Assembly (NCBI RefSeq): GCF_001422445.1
Contig: NZ_LMNA01000010.1
Coordinates: 1 to 64,000 of the forward strand
Length of the DNA: 64,000 nt
Source: Pseudorhodoferax sp. Leaf274
GTDB taxonomy: Bacteria > Pseudomonadota > Gammaproteobacteria > Burkholderiales > Burkholderiaceae_C
Direction: 5' to 3'
Shown here: positions 40,489-49,524 of the stretch, piece after piece
How the letters are laid out: each line of letters opens with the position of its first letter
Position numbering within the stretch: the stretch's first letter is position 1
Program-made: the position numbers and the translations under genes
The notes under the pieces: generated by a model
What the model saw: only the letters and a program-made list of their open reading frames with translations
What the model was told of the DNA's origin: nothing
Databases searched by the model: none

Positions 40489-41277
40489 ATGGCCACCAGC
40501 GCATCCGAGATCAGCGAACGCATCATCCAGGCCGTCATGGCGCAGAAACTCGCCCCGGGCGCGCGCCTGGGCGAGCAGCCGCTGGCCATGCTCTTCGACT
40601 GCAGCCGCACCGTGGTGCGCGAGGCGCTCACACGGCTGGCCGCGCGCGGCATCGTCACCGTCAGCGCGCGGCGCGGCTGGTATGTGATCGAGCCCTCGGA
40701 GGACGACGCGCGCGAGGCCTTCGAGGCCCGCCGCGTGATCGAGACCGGCCTGATCCGCAGCCTCAAGACGGTGCGTCCGCCCGCACTGAAAAAGCTCAAG
40801 ACGCACCTGGCGCGCGAGAAGGCGGCCGTGGCGGGCACGGACGTGGGCGCGCGCAGCTTCCTGCTCGGCGACTTCCATGTGTGCCTGGCCGAATGCCTGG
40901 GCAACACGCTGCTGGCCGACACGCTGCGCGACTACACGGCCCGCACCACGCTCATCGCCATGCTCTACCAGTCGCCCAATAACGCCGAGGCCTCATGCGA
41001 GGACCACGTGCAGATCGTCGCGGCGCTGGAGCGCGGCGACTTCGCCGGGGCCGAGGCCCTGATGCACCAGCACATCGGCGCCGTGCACGAGGCGCTGCGC
41101 CTGCCGGTGGACAACGACCCGCTAGCCCAGCTGCGCGATGCGCTCGCGCCGGTCGATGCGCCTGCGGCACAAGTCTTGCGTACAAGAACCCCGCCACGCC
41201 GCACCGCCCGGGCCGATGCACCAGCTTCGGGCGATGCGCCGGACGAACCATCCACCTACCTCGGAGCCTTGCTATGA
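40489..41277 (+). CDS. GntR-family transcriptional regulator (FCD subgroup)
   Basis: A 262-residue regulator. The N-terminal winged helix (~residues 8-70) has IIQAVMAQKLAPGARLGEQPLAMLF, then CSRTVVREALTRLAARGIV. The FCD domain (~75-215) has the helical pattern with metal-site residues near FHVCLAECLGN and His in EDHVQIV and QHIGAVHEAL. A Pro/Ala-rich tail of ~45 residues (216-262) is unusual for the family and may simply cover the upstream region of the next gene. Its stop overlaps the next ATG (ATGA at 41274-41277), so it is co-translated with the ABC transporter it probably controls. Confidence 0.88.
   Translation: MATSASEISERIIQAVMAQKLAPGARLGEQPLAMLFDCSRTVVREALTRLAARGIVTVSARRGWYVIEPSEDDAREAFEARRVIETGLIRSLKTVRPPALKKLKTHLAREKAAVAGTDVGARSFLLGDFHVCLAECLGNTLLADTLRDYTARTTLIAMLYQSPNNAEASCEDHVQIVAALERGDFAGAEALMHQHIGAVHEALRLPVDNDPLAQLRDALAPVDAPAAQVLRTRTPPRRTARADAPASGDAPDEPSTYLGALL
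41175..41186. promoter_or_regulatory. Candidate GntR operator inside the gntR 3' end, upstream of the ABC operon
   Basis: CTTGCGTACAAG is an imperfect dyad with CTTG and CAAG arms. It lies 88 nt before the ATG of the binding-protein gene, within the coding sequence of the GntR gene. It is similar to the site at 40449. It may control an internal promoter for the transporter. Confidence 0.45.
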
Positions 41278-42068
41278 ACCGCCTCAGCCGCCGCCTCGCC
41301 CTCACTGCACTCACCGCCCTGCTCGGCGGCGCCGCCGTCGGCGCCCATGCCCAGAACGCGCTGGACAAGGTGATGGCGTCCAAAAAGATCACCATCGCCA
41401 TCCCGACCGACTTCCCGCCCTACGGCTTCGTCGGCACCGACATGGCGCCCCAGGGCCTGGACATCGACACGGCGCGCTACATCGCCGACAAGCTGGGCGT
41501 GAAGGTCGAGCTGACGCCCGTCACCAGCGCCAACCGCATCCCCTACCTGCAAAGCGGCAAGGCCGAGCTGGTGATCTCCACGCTGGGCAAGAACCCCGAG
41601 CGCGAGAAGGTGATCGACTTCACCGTCGCCTACTCGCCCTTCTTCCAGGCCGTGTTCGCGCCCAAGGCCATGGCCATCAAGAGCTTCGCCGACCTGGGCG
41701 GCAAGAGCGTGGGCGTGACCCGCGGCGCCATCGAGGACCAGGAGCTGACCAAGCTCGCGCCGGCCGGCACCGACATCAAGCGCTTCGAGGACAACAACGC
41801 CACGGTCTCGTCCTTCGTCGCGGGGCAGGTGCAGCTGATCGCCACGGGTGCCTCGGTGGCCGGCAACATGATGGCCAAGAACCCGCAGCTGGGCACCGAG
41901 TACAAGCTGCTGCTCAAGGACTCGCCCAACTTCATCGGCGTGGCCAAGGGCGAGGACAAGCTGCGCCTGAAAATCAACGAGATCCTGGTCGCGGCCAAGG
42001 CCTCGGGCGACCTGGACAAGCTGGCGCAGAAGTGGCTCGGCCGCCCGGCCGGCGACCTGCCCCAGTAA
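41274..42068 (+). CDS. Polar amino acid ABC transporter substrate-binding protein
   Basis: A 264-residue periplasmic family 3 binding protein. The signal peptide is ~residues 1-26 (ending AHAQ). Motifs are ITIAIPTDFPPYGFVGTD, GLDIDTARYIADKLGV, VISTLGKNPEREKVIDF and GVTRGAIEDQEL. It would bind a polar amino acid or opine-like compound. GGAG lies 8 nt upstream and the ATG overlaps the regulator's stop. It is followed by two permeases and an ATPase, a complete transporter set. The exact ligand is not evident. Confidence 0.92.
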   Translation: MNRLSRRLALTALTALLGGAAVGAHAQNALDKVMASKKITIAIPTDFPPYGFVGTDMAPQGLDIDTARYIADKLGVKVELTPVTSANRIPYLQSGKAELVISTLGKNPEREKVIDFTVAYSPFFQAVFAPKAMAIKSFADLGGKSVGVTRGAIEDQELTKLAPAGTDIKRFEDNNATVSSFVAGQVQLIATGASVAGNMMAKNPQLGTEYKLLLKDSPNFIGVAKGEDKLRLKINEILVAAKASGDLDKLAQKWLGRPAGDLPQ

Positions 42069-42089
42069 GCCGACGCGAGGACCAGCGCC

Positions 42090-42752
42090 ATGCGGATCGA
42101 ACTCGACTTCGCGGCCGTGCTGTCCCAGTGGCCGCTGCTGGCCACCGGGATGCTCTGGACCATCGGGCTGACGGCAATCTCCGCGCTGCTGGGCGTGGCG
42201 CTGGGCGTGGTGTTCGCCTGGGTGCGCTCGCACGGCGCCGGATGGCTGCGCTGGGTGGTCGGCACCTATGTGGAGCTGATCCGCAACACGCCCTTCATCG
42301 TGCAGCTGTTCTTCATCTACTTCGGCCTGCCGGCCGCGGGCGTGAAGCTCAGCGCCGAGACCGCCTCGGTCATCGCCATGGTGGTCAACCTGTCGGCCTA
42401 CGCCACCGAGATCGTCCGCGCCGGCATCGACGCCACGCCCAAGGGGCAGATCGAGGCCGCCGCCAGCCTGGCGCTCTCCCGCATGCAGACCTTCACGCGC
42501 GTGGTGCTGCCGCCGGCGCTCAAGAAGGTCTGGCCGGCGCTGGTCAGCCAGACCATCATCGTGATGCTGGGCTCGGCCGTGTGCGGGCAGATCTCCACGC
42601 CCGAACTGAGCTACGCCGCCAACCTGATCCAGAGCCGCAACTTCCGCGCGTTCGAGGCCTTCATCGTCGCCACGCTGCTGTACCTGGTGCTGGCCATGGC
42701 GCTGCGCCGGCTGCTGAACTGGGCCGGCCCCAAGTTCATCTACGGGAGGTGA
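42090..42752 (+). CDS. Polar amino acid ABC transporter permease (HisM/GlnP-like), 1
   Basis: A 220-residue permease with about five membrane helices. The family 3 features are YVELIRNTPFIVQLFFIYFGLP and the EAA loop GQIEAAASLALSRMQTFTRVVLP. It works with the second permease and the ATPase to import the ligand. GAGGA lies ~8 nt upstream of the ATG. It is 21 nt after the binding-protein gene. A 191-nt hairpin-bearing gap separates it from the second permease. Confidence 0.92.
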   Translation: MRIELDFAAVLSQWPLLATGMLWTIGLTAISALLGVALGVVFAWVRSHGAGWLRWVVGTYVELIRNTPFIVQLFFIYFGLPAAGVKLSAETASVIAMVVNLSAYATEIVRAGIDATPKGQIEAAASLALSRMQTFTRVVLPPALKKVWPALVSQTIIVMLGSAVCGQISTPELSYAANLIQSRNFRAFEAFIVATLLYLVLAMALRRLLNWAGPKFIYGR

Positions 42753-42770
42753 CATGAACCCACCCCGTTT

Positions 42771-42796
42771 GGATGTCTCACTTCGTGTAGACATCC
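42771..42796. repeat. Hairpin in the gap between the two permease genes
   Basis: GGATGTCT (42771-42778) pairs exactly with AGACATCC (42789-42796); inside, CAC and GTG extend the stem past one bulged T. The following DNA (42797-42870), starting CCATACCCCTCCAGGGGCG, looks like non-coding intergenic sequence. It may adjust the ratio of transcripts across the operon. No T run follows. Confidence 0.5.
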
Positions 42797-42943
42797 CATA
42801 CCCCTCCAGGGGCGCCGCCAGCGGCCTGGCAGGGCCAGTTCCGCGGCGTCTGCTGGCATGGCCTGCTCCGCGGCCGTCGGCCCCCCTACGTATCAGCCGG
42901 TGCCGTGGACTACGTGTCTCGCGCAGCGCCAAGGAGAACTGCG

Positions 42944-43580
42944 ATGGTTGATTTCTCCCTCTGGGACATCCTGCGCAACCTGCTGCTCGCGCTGCGCTGG
43001 ACGGTCGTGCTCTCGCTGATCGCCTTCGTCGGCGGCGGCCTCGTGGGCCTCGGCCTGCTGGTCGCGCGGCTGTCGGGCAAGCGCGGTGTCGAACCGCTCG
43101 TGGGCGGCTACGTGCAGCTGTTCCAAGGCACGCCGCTGCTCATGCAGCTGTTCCTGGCCTACTTCGGCATCGCGCTGTTCGGCATCCAGACCTCGGCCTG
43201 GGTCGCGGCCTCGGTGGCACTCACGCTGTACACCAGCGCCTTCCTCACGGAAATCTGGCGCGGCTGCGTGGCCGCCATCCCCAAGGGCCAGTGGGAGGCC
43301 GCCGACAGCCTGGCACTGTCCTTCGGCGAGAAGCTGCGCCACGTGGTGCTGCCGCAGGCCGTCAAGATCGCCGTGCCGCCCACCGTGGGCTTCCTGGTGC
43401 AGGTGGTCAAGGGCACGGCGCTCGCCTCGGTCATCGGCTTCATCGAGCTGACCAAGGCCGGCACCATGATCACCAACGCCACCTTCAAGCCCTTCGTGGT
43501 CTACAGCTGCGTGGCGCTGCTCTATTTCGTGCTGTGCTTCCCGATCAGCCTGTACGCCAAGACCCTCGAGAGGAAACTCC

Positions 43581-43597
<17 letters not shown>
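42944..43597 (+). CDS. Polar amino acid ABC transporter permease, 2
   Basis: A 217-residue permease, homologous to the first. It has about five helices, YVQLFQGTPLLMQLFLAYFGI and the coupling loop GQWEAADSLALSFGEKLRHVVLPQ. AAGGAG lies 7 nt before ATG 42944, which is therefore preferred over the earlier in-frame ATG at 42905. Its 3' end overlaps the ATPase gene by 17 nt. Together with the gene at 42090 it makes the membrane pore. Confidence 0.92.
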
Positions 43598-44342
<745 letters not shown>

Positions 44343-44377
44343 CGGCAATGGCACTGGCATCCTGTCCGCCATTGGCG

Positions 44378-44385
44378 TATAAAAT
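44378..44385 (+). promoter_or_regulatory. -10-like element just before the toxin gene
   Basis: TATAAAAT ends 5 nt before the toxin ATG (44391). A transcript started from it would begin at or next to the ATG, and there is no ribosome-binding sequence in between. A matching -35 element is not clear. Confidence 0.4.
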
Positions 44386-44390
44386 AGCCC

Positions 44391-44702
44391 ATGGAGTTCA
44401 TCGAGACCCCGACCTTCACGCGCCTGGTCACGGAGTTGCTGAGCGACGATGAATACCGCGCACTGCAGAACGTGCTGGTCGAAGACCCCGAGCGCGGTAA
44501 CCTGGTCCGAGGCGGTGGCGGCATCCGCAAGTTGCGCCACGCGGTGCAAGGGCGGGGCAAGAGCGGTGGGGTGCGCGCGATCTACTACTGGATGAAGGAC
44601 GAGCACCAGATCTACATGCTGGTGGTCTATCCAAAGTCCAGGAAGGACTCCCTGTCGGACAAGGAAGTGGCCATCCTGCGCGAACTGGTCAAGGAGCTGT
44701 GA
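44391..44702 (+). CDS. higB: RelE/HigB-like toxin
   Basis: A 103-residue protein resembling HigB-2/RelE-type mRNA interferases: [41 protein letters not shown] in the N-terminal half, then [24 protein letters not shown] and a [12 protein letters not shown] ending. Basic residues (R46, K47-type cluster and R61) fit a ribosome-dependent RNase. It overlaps the start region of the antitoxin gene (GTGA at 44699-44702). The toxin-first order is the HigBA arrangement. The symbol is by arrangement and similarity. Confidence 0.85.
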   Translation: MEFIETPTFTRLVTELLSDDEYRALQNVLVEDPERGNLVRGGGGIRKLRHAVQGRGKSGGVRAIYYWMKDEHQIYMLVVYPKSRKDSLSDKEVAILRELVKEL

Positions 44703-44704
44703 GC

Positions 44705-44995
44705 ATGGACAAGACACTGTTTGAAGACCTCGTCGGCAGCCTGCAGGAGGCCAAAGCCATCGCCCGTGGAACGGCAGCAGCGTCGCGGCGCTTTCACGTC
44801 ACGGCGCCGGATGCCAGGGCCGTGCGCGACCGCATCGGCCTGTCGCAGAGCGAGTTCGCCAAGCTCATGCGGGTCAGCGTCAAGACCTTGCAGAACTGGG
44901 AACAACACCGCCGTCAGCCCACAGGTCCTGCTGCGGCACTGCTCACGATCGTGGCCGCAGCGCCGGACGTGGCTCTGAAGTCCTTGCATTCCTGA
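44705..44995 (+). CDS. higA: HigA-like XRE antitoxin
   Basis: A 96-residue helix-turn-helix protein. The N-terminal part (~1-40) should wrap the toxin, and the XRE domain (~45-95) has RDRIGLSQSEFAKLMRVSVKTLQNWEQHRRQPTGPA. It neutralises the toxin and represses the operon. ATG 44705 is chosen since AAGGAG lies 8 nt upstream; a GTG at 44699 overlapping the toxin stop is possible. It is 17 nt before the LysR gene. Confidence 0.88.
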   Translation: MDKTLFEDLVGSLQEAKAIARGTAAASRRFHVTAPDARAVRDRIGLSQSEFAKLMRVSVKTLQNWEQHRRQPTGPAAALLTIVAAAPDVALKSLHS

Positions 44996-45012
44996 GCGGC
45001 AGGCCCCACCGC

Positions 45013-45945
45013 ATGCAGGACGACCTGCACAGCCTGAGCCTGGCCGACCTGCGCCTGCTGGCGCTGCTGCTGGCCGAGCGCAGCATTACGCGCGTGGCCG
45101 AGGCCAGCGGCCAGGCCCAGCCCGCCGTGAGCCGCAAGCTGCAGCGCCTGCGCGAGCTGCTGGCCGACCCGCTGCTGGTGCGCAGCGGCGCGCGCATGGT
45201 GCTGACCGAGCGCGCCCAGACGCTGCGCGAACCCCTGCGCGAGATCATGGCCCAGGCCGCGCGGCTGGAGGCCGGCGGCAGCTTCGATCCGGCCAGGGCC
45301 GAGCGCGCCTTCCACATCGTCTGCTCCGACTGCCTGCCGCCCGACTTTTTGCCCGGCATCGTGGCGCGGCTGGCCGGCGCCGGCCCGCGCATCGCCGCCC
45401 ACGTGCGGCCGGCCGACGCGGCCTTCGACCTGGCCCAGGCGCTGGACGAGGGCAGCGTGGACCTGGTCATCAACAACGACCCGCGCCCGCGCGAGGACCT
45501 GCGCATGGCCGTGCTGTTCTCCGACGAGATCGTCTGCCTCATGCGGCGCGGCCATCCGCTCGCGCAGGAGCGCCGCATCGCGCTGGCGCGCTACCTGCGC
45601 ATGCGTCACCTGGCGCCGCACACCGGCGCGCAGCCGCGCACCGGCCCCATCGACGGCGAACTGGCCAAGACCGGCTACCAGCGCCAGATCGTCGCCACCG
45701 TGCCCGAATTCAACCTGGCGCCCTATGCGCTGCTGCAGAGCGACCTGGTGTTCACCACCGCCCGCCGCTTCGCCGCGCACTATGCGGCGCGGCTGCCACT
45801 GGTGATGGCGCCGGCACCTGCCGAGCTGCCGCCCATGCGCTTCTACCAGCTGTGGCACGAGCGCAGCCATGCCAGCGCGGCCAGCCGCTGGCTGCGCGCC
45901 CAGGTGCAGGCACAGGCCCAGGCCGAGGCCGCGCCGGCTGGCTGA
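45013..45945 (+). CDS. LysR-family transcriptional regulator
   Basis: A 310-residue regulator. The N-terminal winged helix (~residues 9-68) has LRLLALLLAERSITRVAEASGQAQPAVSRKLQRLRELLADPLLVR in the standard LysR pattern. The effector domain (~95-300) shows the two-lobe fold with DLVINNDPRP. The C-terminal end resembles the NodD/NahR-like subgroup (FYQLWHERSH). No divergent partner gene is present, so the target is unknown. Confidence 0.9.
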   Translation: MQDDLHSLSLADLRLLALLLAERSITRVAEASGQAQPAVSRKLQRLRELLADPLLVRSGARMVLTERAQTLREPLREIMAQAARLEAGGSFDPARAERAFHIVCSDCLPPDFLPGIVARLAGAGPRIAAHVRPADAAFDLAQALDEGSVDLVINNDPRPREDLRMAVLFSDEIVCLMRRGHPLAQERRIALARYLRMRHLAPHTGAQPRTGPIDGELAKTGYQRQIVATVPEFNLAPYALLQSDLVFTTARRFAAHYAARLPLVMAPAPAELPPMRFYQLWHERSHASAASRWLRAQVQAQAQAEAAPAG

Positions 45946-46072
45946 CGCTCCTGCCGACCTACAGCGGCGTCCGGCCCAGGCCGATCCCGGCGCGTGCGCG
46001 CGGCCGGTATGAATGGAACCTGGCACCTTGCCGCGGCCCTTGCCCGCGGGGCCAGACCCGGAGAGGGAGAGC

Positions 46073-47323
46073 ATGCAGACAGCGCCAGCCAGCACCCAGG
46101 AACCGGAAGAACCGTCAGCGCCGCCCCAGGACGCCGAAGGCCTGGAGGCCATCCTGCGCATCGTGCGCCGCTACCTGGGCATGGACGTCGCGTTCGTGTC
46201 GCGCTTTCGCGAGCAGGACCGCCTGCTCGAACTGCTGGACGACGAGTCCGCCGGCCCGCTGCACCAGGGCCAGAGCATTCCGCTGACCGAGGGCTACTGC
46301 CTCAAGGTGGTGCGCGGCGAACTGCCGCAGTTCATCCCCGACACCTCGCGCGACGCCGTGGCCCGCCAGCTGCCGGCCACGGTGGAGATCCCGATCGGTT
46401 CGCACCTGAGCGTGCCCATCGTGCTGTCCGACGCGCATGTGTACGGCACGCTGTGCTGCTTCAGCTACGAGCCCAACCAGACCCTGGACGAGCGCGACGT
46501 GCAGCTGCTGCGCGCCTGCGCCGAGTTCATCGCGCTGCACTTCGAGGCCTCGGCCCGGCGCGAGCGCGACAAGGCCTACACCGCCGCCACCATGCGTGCC
46601 GTCATGGCGCAGGGCGCGCCGCGCATCGTGTTCCAGCCGGTCTACCACCTGCCCGACCTGCGGCTGCACGGCTTCGAATGCCTGTCGCGCTTCGACGCCG
46701 AGCCGCGGCGCCCGCCCGACCGCTGGTTCGCCGCCGCACACGACGCGGGCGTGGGCCTGGACCTGGAGTTCCAGGCCATCCGCAACGCGCTGGCCTACCT
46801 GGACCGCATTCCGGTCGGCCCATGCATGAACATCAACAGCTCGCCCGAGATGATCCTGTCGGGCCGCCTGCTGGCGCTGCGCGAGAGCGGCCACGACCTC
46901 TCGCGCGTGGTGCTGGAGATCACCGAGCACGCCGTGGTGCGCGACTATGCGGCGCTGTCGCAGGCACTCAAGCCTCTGCGCGCCGAAGGTGTCACGCTGG
47001 CCGTGGACGATGCCGGCGCCGGCTACTCCAGCATGCGCCACATCCTGAGCCTGGAGCCCGACATCATCAAGCTGGACATGGAGCTAACGCACGGGATCGA
47101 CGCCGACCCCAAGCGCAAGGCGCTGGCCAAGGGCCTGACCAGCTTCGCGCACGAGATCGGCTCGCTGGTCGTGGCCGAGGGCGTGGAGACCCAGGCCGAG
47201 CTGCTCGCGCTGGCCCGGCTGGGCGTGGACTGCGCCCAGGGCTACCACCTGGACAAGCCGCTGGACCTCGCGCAGGCACTGGAGCGCTGCCGCGGGCCGA
47301 TCGAGCACGGCCGCTGCGGCTGA
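46073..47323 (+). CDS. GAF-EAL cyclic-di-GMP phosphodiesterase
   Basis: A 416-residue soluble protein. A GAF-like sensor (~residues 20-165) has YCLKVVRGELPQFIPDTS and SVPIVLSDAHVYGTLCCFSYE. The EAL domain (~180-410) has ECL in place of EAL (GFECLSRF), Asn in MNINSS, Glu in LEITEHA, DDAGAGYSS (usual DDFGTGYSS), Lys in IKLDM and EGVET. The metal-binding acids and Lys appear intact, so activity is likely. GGGAGA precedes ATG 46073. With the GGDEF protein at 36199 it is the second cyclic-di-GMP enzyme in the window. Confidence 0.88.
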   Translation: MQTAPASTQEPEEPSAPPQDAEGLEAILRIVRRYLGMDVAFVSRFREQDRLLELLDDESAGPLHQGQSIPLTEGYCLKVVRGELPQFIPDTSRDAVARQLPATVEIPIGSHLSVPIVLSDAHVYGTLCCFSYEPNQTLDERDVQLLRACAEFIALHFEASARRERDKAYTAATMRAVMAQGAPRIVFQPVYHLPDLRLHGFECLSRFDAEPRRPPDRWFAAAHDAGVGLDLEFQAIRNALAYLDRIPVGPCMNINSSPEMILSGRLLALRESGHDLSRVVLEITEHAVVRDYAALSQALKPLRAEGVTLAVDDAGAGYSSMRHILSLEPDIIKLDMELTHGIDADPKRKALAKGLTSFAHEIGSLVVAEGVETQAELLALARLGVDCAQGYHLDKPLDLAQALERCRGPIEHGRCG

Positions 47324-47335
47324 ACGTGCCCAGGC

Positions 47336-47800
47336 TCAGTGCTTGTGTTGCCCGGCCGGCGCGGCGCTGGCGTTGACGGCGCGCACGGGCGCCTGCACCT
47401 GCACCGTCTCGCGCTGGCCGTCCTTGCCTTCGAACACCAGCGTCAGCGGCACGGTCTCGCCGGCCTTCACCTGCGCGGGCAGGTCCATCAGCATCACGTG
47501 GTAGCCGCCGGGCTTGAGGTCCACGGTCTTGCCGGCCGGCAGTTCCAGGCCGGGCACCGGCCGCATGCGCATCACGTTGTCCTGCAGCGCCATCTCGTGC
47601 ACCTCGACGATGGGCGCGGCCGGCGAGCTGGCGGACACCAGCCGCACGTCCTTGGCCGAACGCAGCTGCATGAAGGCGCCGGTGCCCTTTTGCTGCGGCA
47701 CGGTGGCGCGCACCCAGGCGTCCTGTACGGTGACCTGGGCGTGGGCGATGCCGGCGACCAGGGTGCCGGCGGCGAGGAGGATGCGGAGCGTGGATTGCAT
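47336..47800 (-). CDS. PCuAC-type periplasmic copper chaperone
   Basis: A 154-residue secreted protein. The signal peptide is ~residues 1-22 (ending AHAQ). The copper motif is clear: HEM near residue 70, MRM about ten residues on, then HVML about 22 residues later, matching H(M)x10Mx21HxM. The tail is GQHKH, with extra His ligands. PCuAC proteins carry Cu(I) to cytochrome oxidase. AAGAAGG lies 5 nt upstream of the ATG. It is the last gene of a minus-strand block with PepSY, TonB receptor and DUF2946 genes. Confidence 0.92.
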   Translation of the reverse strand: MQSTLRILLAAGTLVAGIAHAQVTVQDAWVRATVPQQKGTGAFMQLRSAKDVRLVSASSPAAPIVEVHEMALQDNVMRMRPVPGLELPAGKTVDLKPGGYHVMLMDLPAQVKAGETVPLTLVFEGKDGQRETVQVQAPVRAVNASAAPAGQHKH

Positions 47801-47913
47801 GGAAGCCTTCTTTGCAATGGGAGTGGAGGGGGCCAGGCCGGCAGGCGGCGCTGGCCCGGGTCGCGTACGGCGAACCATACACGCTGGACGGGGCCGGGGC
47901 GCAGGCCCGGCGC

Positions 47914-47947
47914 GCGCACCGGTGCGCACCGGTGCATACCGGTGCAT
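47914..47947. repeat. Tandem palindromic decamers (3.4 units)
   Basis: The unit GCGCACCGGT is repeated as GCGCACCGGT, GCGCACCGGT and GCATACCGGT, followed by GCAT. Each ACCGGT is self-complementary. It lies in the 157-bp gap between the PepSY gene end and the PCuAC gene start, upstream of the latter. It could be a cluster of operator sites or a slipped-strand tract. Confidence 0.6.
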
Positions 47948-47957
47948 GGGCCTTGCG

Positions 47958-49520
47958 TCAGTCGGTGCGTGACCCGGTGCGCGCCGGGCGCAGCTTGAAC
48001 CCCAGGCGGCGCCAGCCGACCACGACGCCCGTCACGCTCAGCAGCGTGCCGCCCAGGCTCAGCGCGATGAGCACGGCGTCCCACAGCGGGCGGCGTTCCA
48101 GCAGCGGCAGCCAGTCCCAGCTGTGCAGCATGGCGAACAGCCAGCGGCTGGTGCGCCGGCCGCTGTCGGTGCGGCCCAGCACGGCGCCGGTGTGCGGGTC
48201 CAGGTGCACCCAGGTGGCATGGGCGTCGTCGAACACCAGGCGCCAGACGGGCAGCGGCTTGTCGCCACCGCCGGTCATGGTGTGCGGCGCGCGGTCGTAG
48301 TAGTGCAGGTCGTAGGCCGTCAGCCGTTCCACGCGCGCCAGCGGCGCGTCCACCAGGCCGGCGGCCGCCGCGCGCAGCGCGTCGGGGTCCAGCCGCCGGG
48401 GCTGGGCGCTGCGGCTGCCGAGCAGCACCGGGCGGCCGGTGGCGCCCTGCGCGAGCACGGTGGCCTGGCCCAGCGTCCGCGCCCAGCGCAGCTCGCGCAC
48501 GTCGCCCACCGCGGCATGGGCGGCGGCCAGCAGCGCGGCGGGTGCGGCGTCCTCGCTGCCGATGGCCAGCGGGCCACCCTGCAGCGCGGCGGTGCGCAGC
48601 GGCGGCGCGCCGGTGTCGAAGATGCGCCAGGGGTTCATGGACATCAGGCCGCTGAAGATCCAGGCGATGGTGACCAGCGCGAACAGCAGGCCGCTGACGT
48701 GGTGCCAGCGCATCATGCGGCCCGGGTAAGGCGAGCGCGAGCCGCTGCGGTACGGCCGGCCGAAGCGCCAGCGCAGCACCCCCACCACCGTGCCGGCCAG
48801 CGCCATGGCGATGCCCAGGATCGACAGCCCGTTCACGATGTCGGCCCAGTACGCGTCGAACACATTGCCGCGCAGCGGGTACAGCCAGTGGATCCAGGCG
48901 CCAGCGTAGTTCCACAGCCGCTCGGTGCGCGTCGCGTCGCGCACCACCTCGCCGGTGCGGCCCGAGATGTAGAGCAGCGTGCGGTCGGCGTCGGCCAGCT
49001 GCACCTTGTGCAGGGGGCGGTGCGCGTCCAGCGCGCGCGAATGCGTGAAGGCATCCTCGTCCACCGAGCCCGCGTACTGCAGGCCCGCCGCGCCGGCCGC
49101 GTAGGCGGCGGCGCTGGCCAGGGCCAGGGCCGGGTCCACGCCCTGCAGGCGCTGCCCGGTGGCCGCGTCCACGACCACCACGCCGGTGCCGCGCGGCGGC
49201 GGGCGCTGGCCGGCCGGCGCCGCTGCGCCGGTGTCGGGCACCGCCAGGTAGACCGCCTGGCCGCCGCGTGCGGCAGCCAGCCGCAGTTCCCGCAGCGGGC
49301 CGGCGATGCCGGCGGCATCCAGCGCCTGCCGCGGGGTCAGCAGCGCTGCGCCGGCCGGCAGCGGCGGCAGGTGGGCCAGCCGCTCGGCATCGGTCAGCCT
49401 GGGGTAGCCCACGTACATCATCACCATGCCGGAGACGAACCACATGGCGAAGAAGGTGCAGGCCACGATGCCCAGCCACCGGTGGGTGAGGAACAGCCAG
49501 CGCCGCAAGCGGGTCTTCAT
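47958..49520 (-). CDS. PepSY-domain inner-membrane protein (iron/copper reductase-like)
   Basis: A 520-residue membrane protein with four clear helices (~residues 14-36, ~225-245, ~275-297 and ~480-502) and two PepSY-type periplasmic segments. Conserved His residues include HRWLG at the start, HRPLHK, HWLYPLRG, WHHVSGL and LHSWDW. Proteins of this group sit next to TonB receptors and are thought to reduce metal or siderophore complexes with heme. It begins 4 nt after the receptor stop, so the two are translated together. Which metal is handled is not shown by sequence. Confidence 0.85.
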   Translation of the reverse strand: MKTRLRRWLFLTHRWLGIVACTFFAMWFVSGMVMMYVGYPRLTDAERLAHLPPLPAGAALLTPRQALDAAGIAGPLRELRLAAARGGQAVYLAVPDTGAAAPAGQRPPPRGTGVVVVDAATGQRLQGVDPALALASAAAYAAGAAGLQYAGSVDEDAFTHSRALDAHRPLHKVQLADADRTLLYISGRTGEVVRDATRTERLWNYAGAWIHWLYPLRGNVFDAYWADIVNGLSILGIAMALAGTVVGVLRWRFGRPYRSGSRSPYPGRMMRWHHVSGLLFALVTIAWIFSGLMSMNPWRIFDTGAPPLRTAALQGGPLAIGSEDAAPAALLAAAHAAVGDVRELRWARTLGQATVLAQGATGRPVLLGSRSAQPRRLDPDALRAAAAGLVDAPLARVERLTAYDLHYYDRAPHTMTGGGDKPLPVWRLVFDDAHATWVHLDPHTGAVLGRTDSGRRTSRWLFAMLHSWDWLPLLERRPLWDAVLIALSLGGTLLSVTGVVVGWRRLGFKLRPARTGSRTD

Positions 49521-49524
49521 GGCG

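Noticed and set aside
42754-42951. A 65-codon open frame between the two permease genes
   Set aside because: Its composition is Pro/Arg-rich and low in complexity, and it overlaps a hairpin and the true start region of the next permease.
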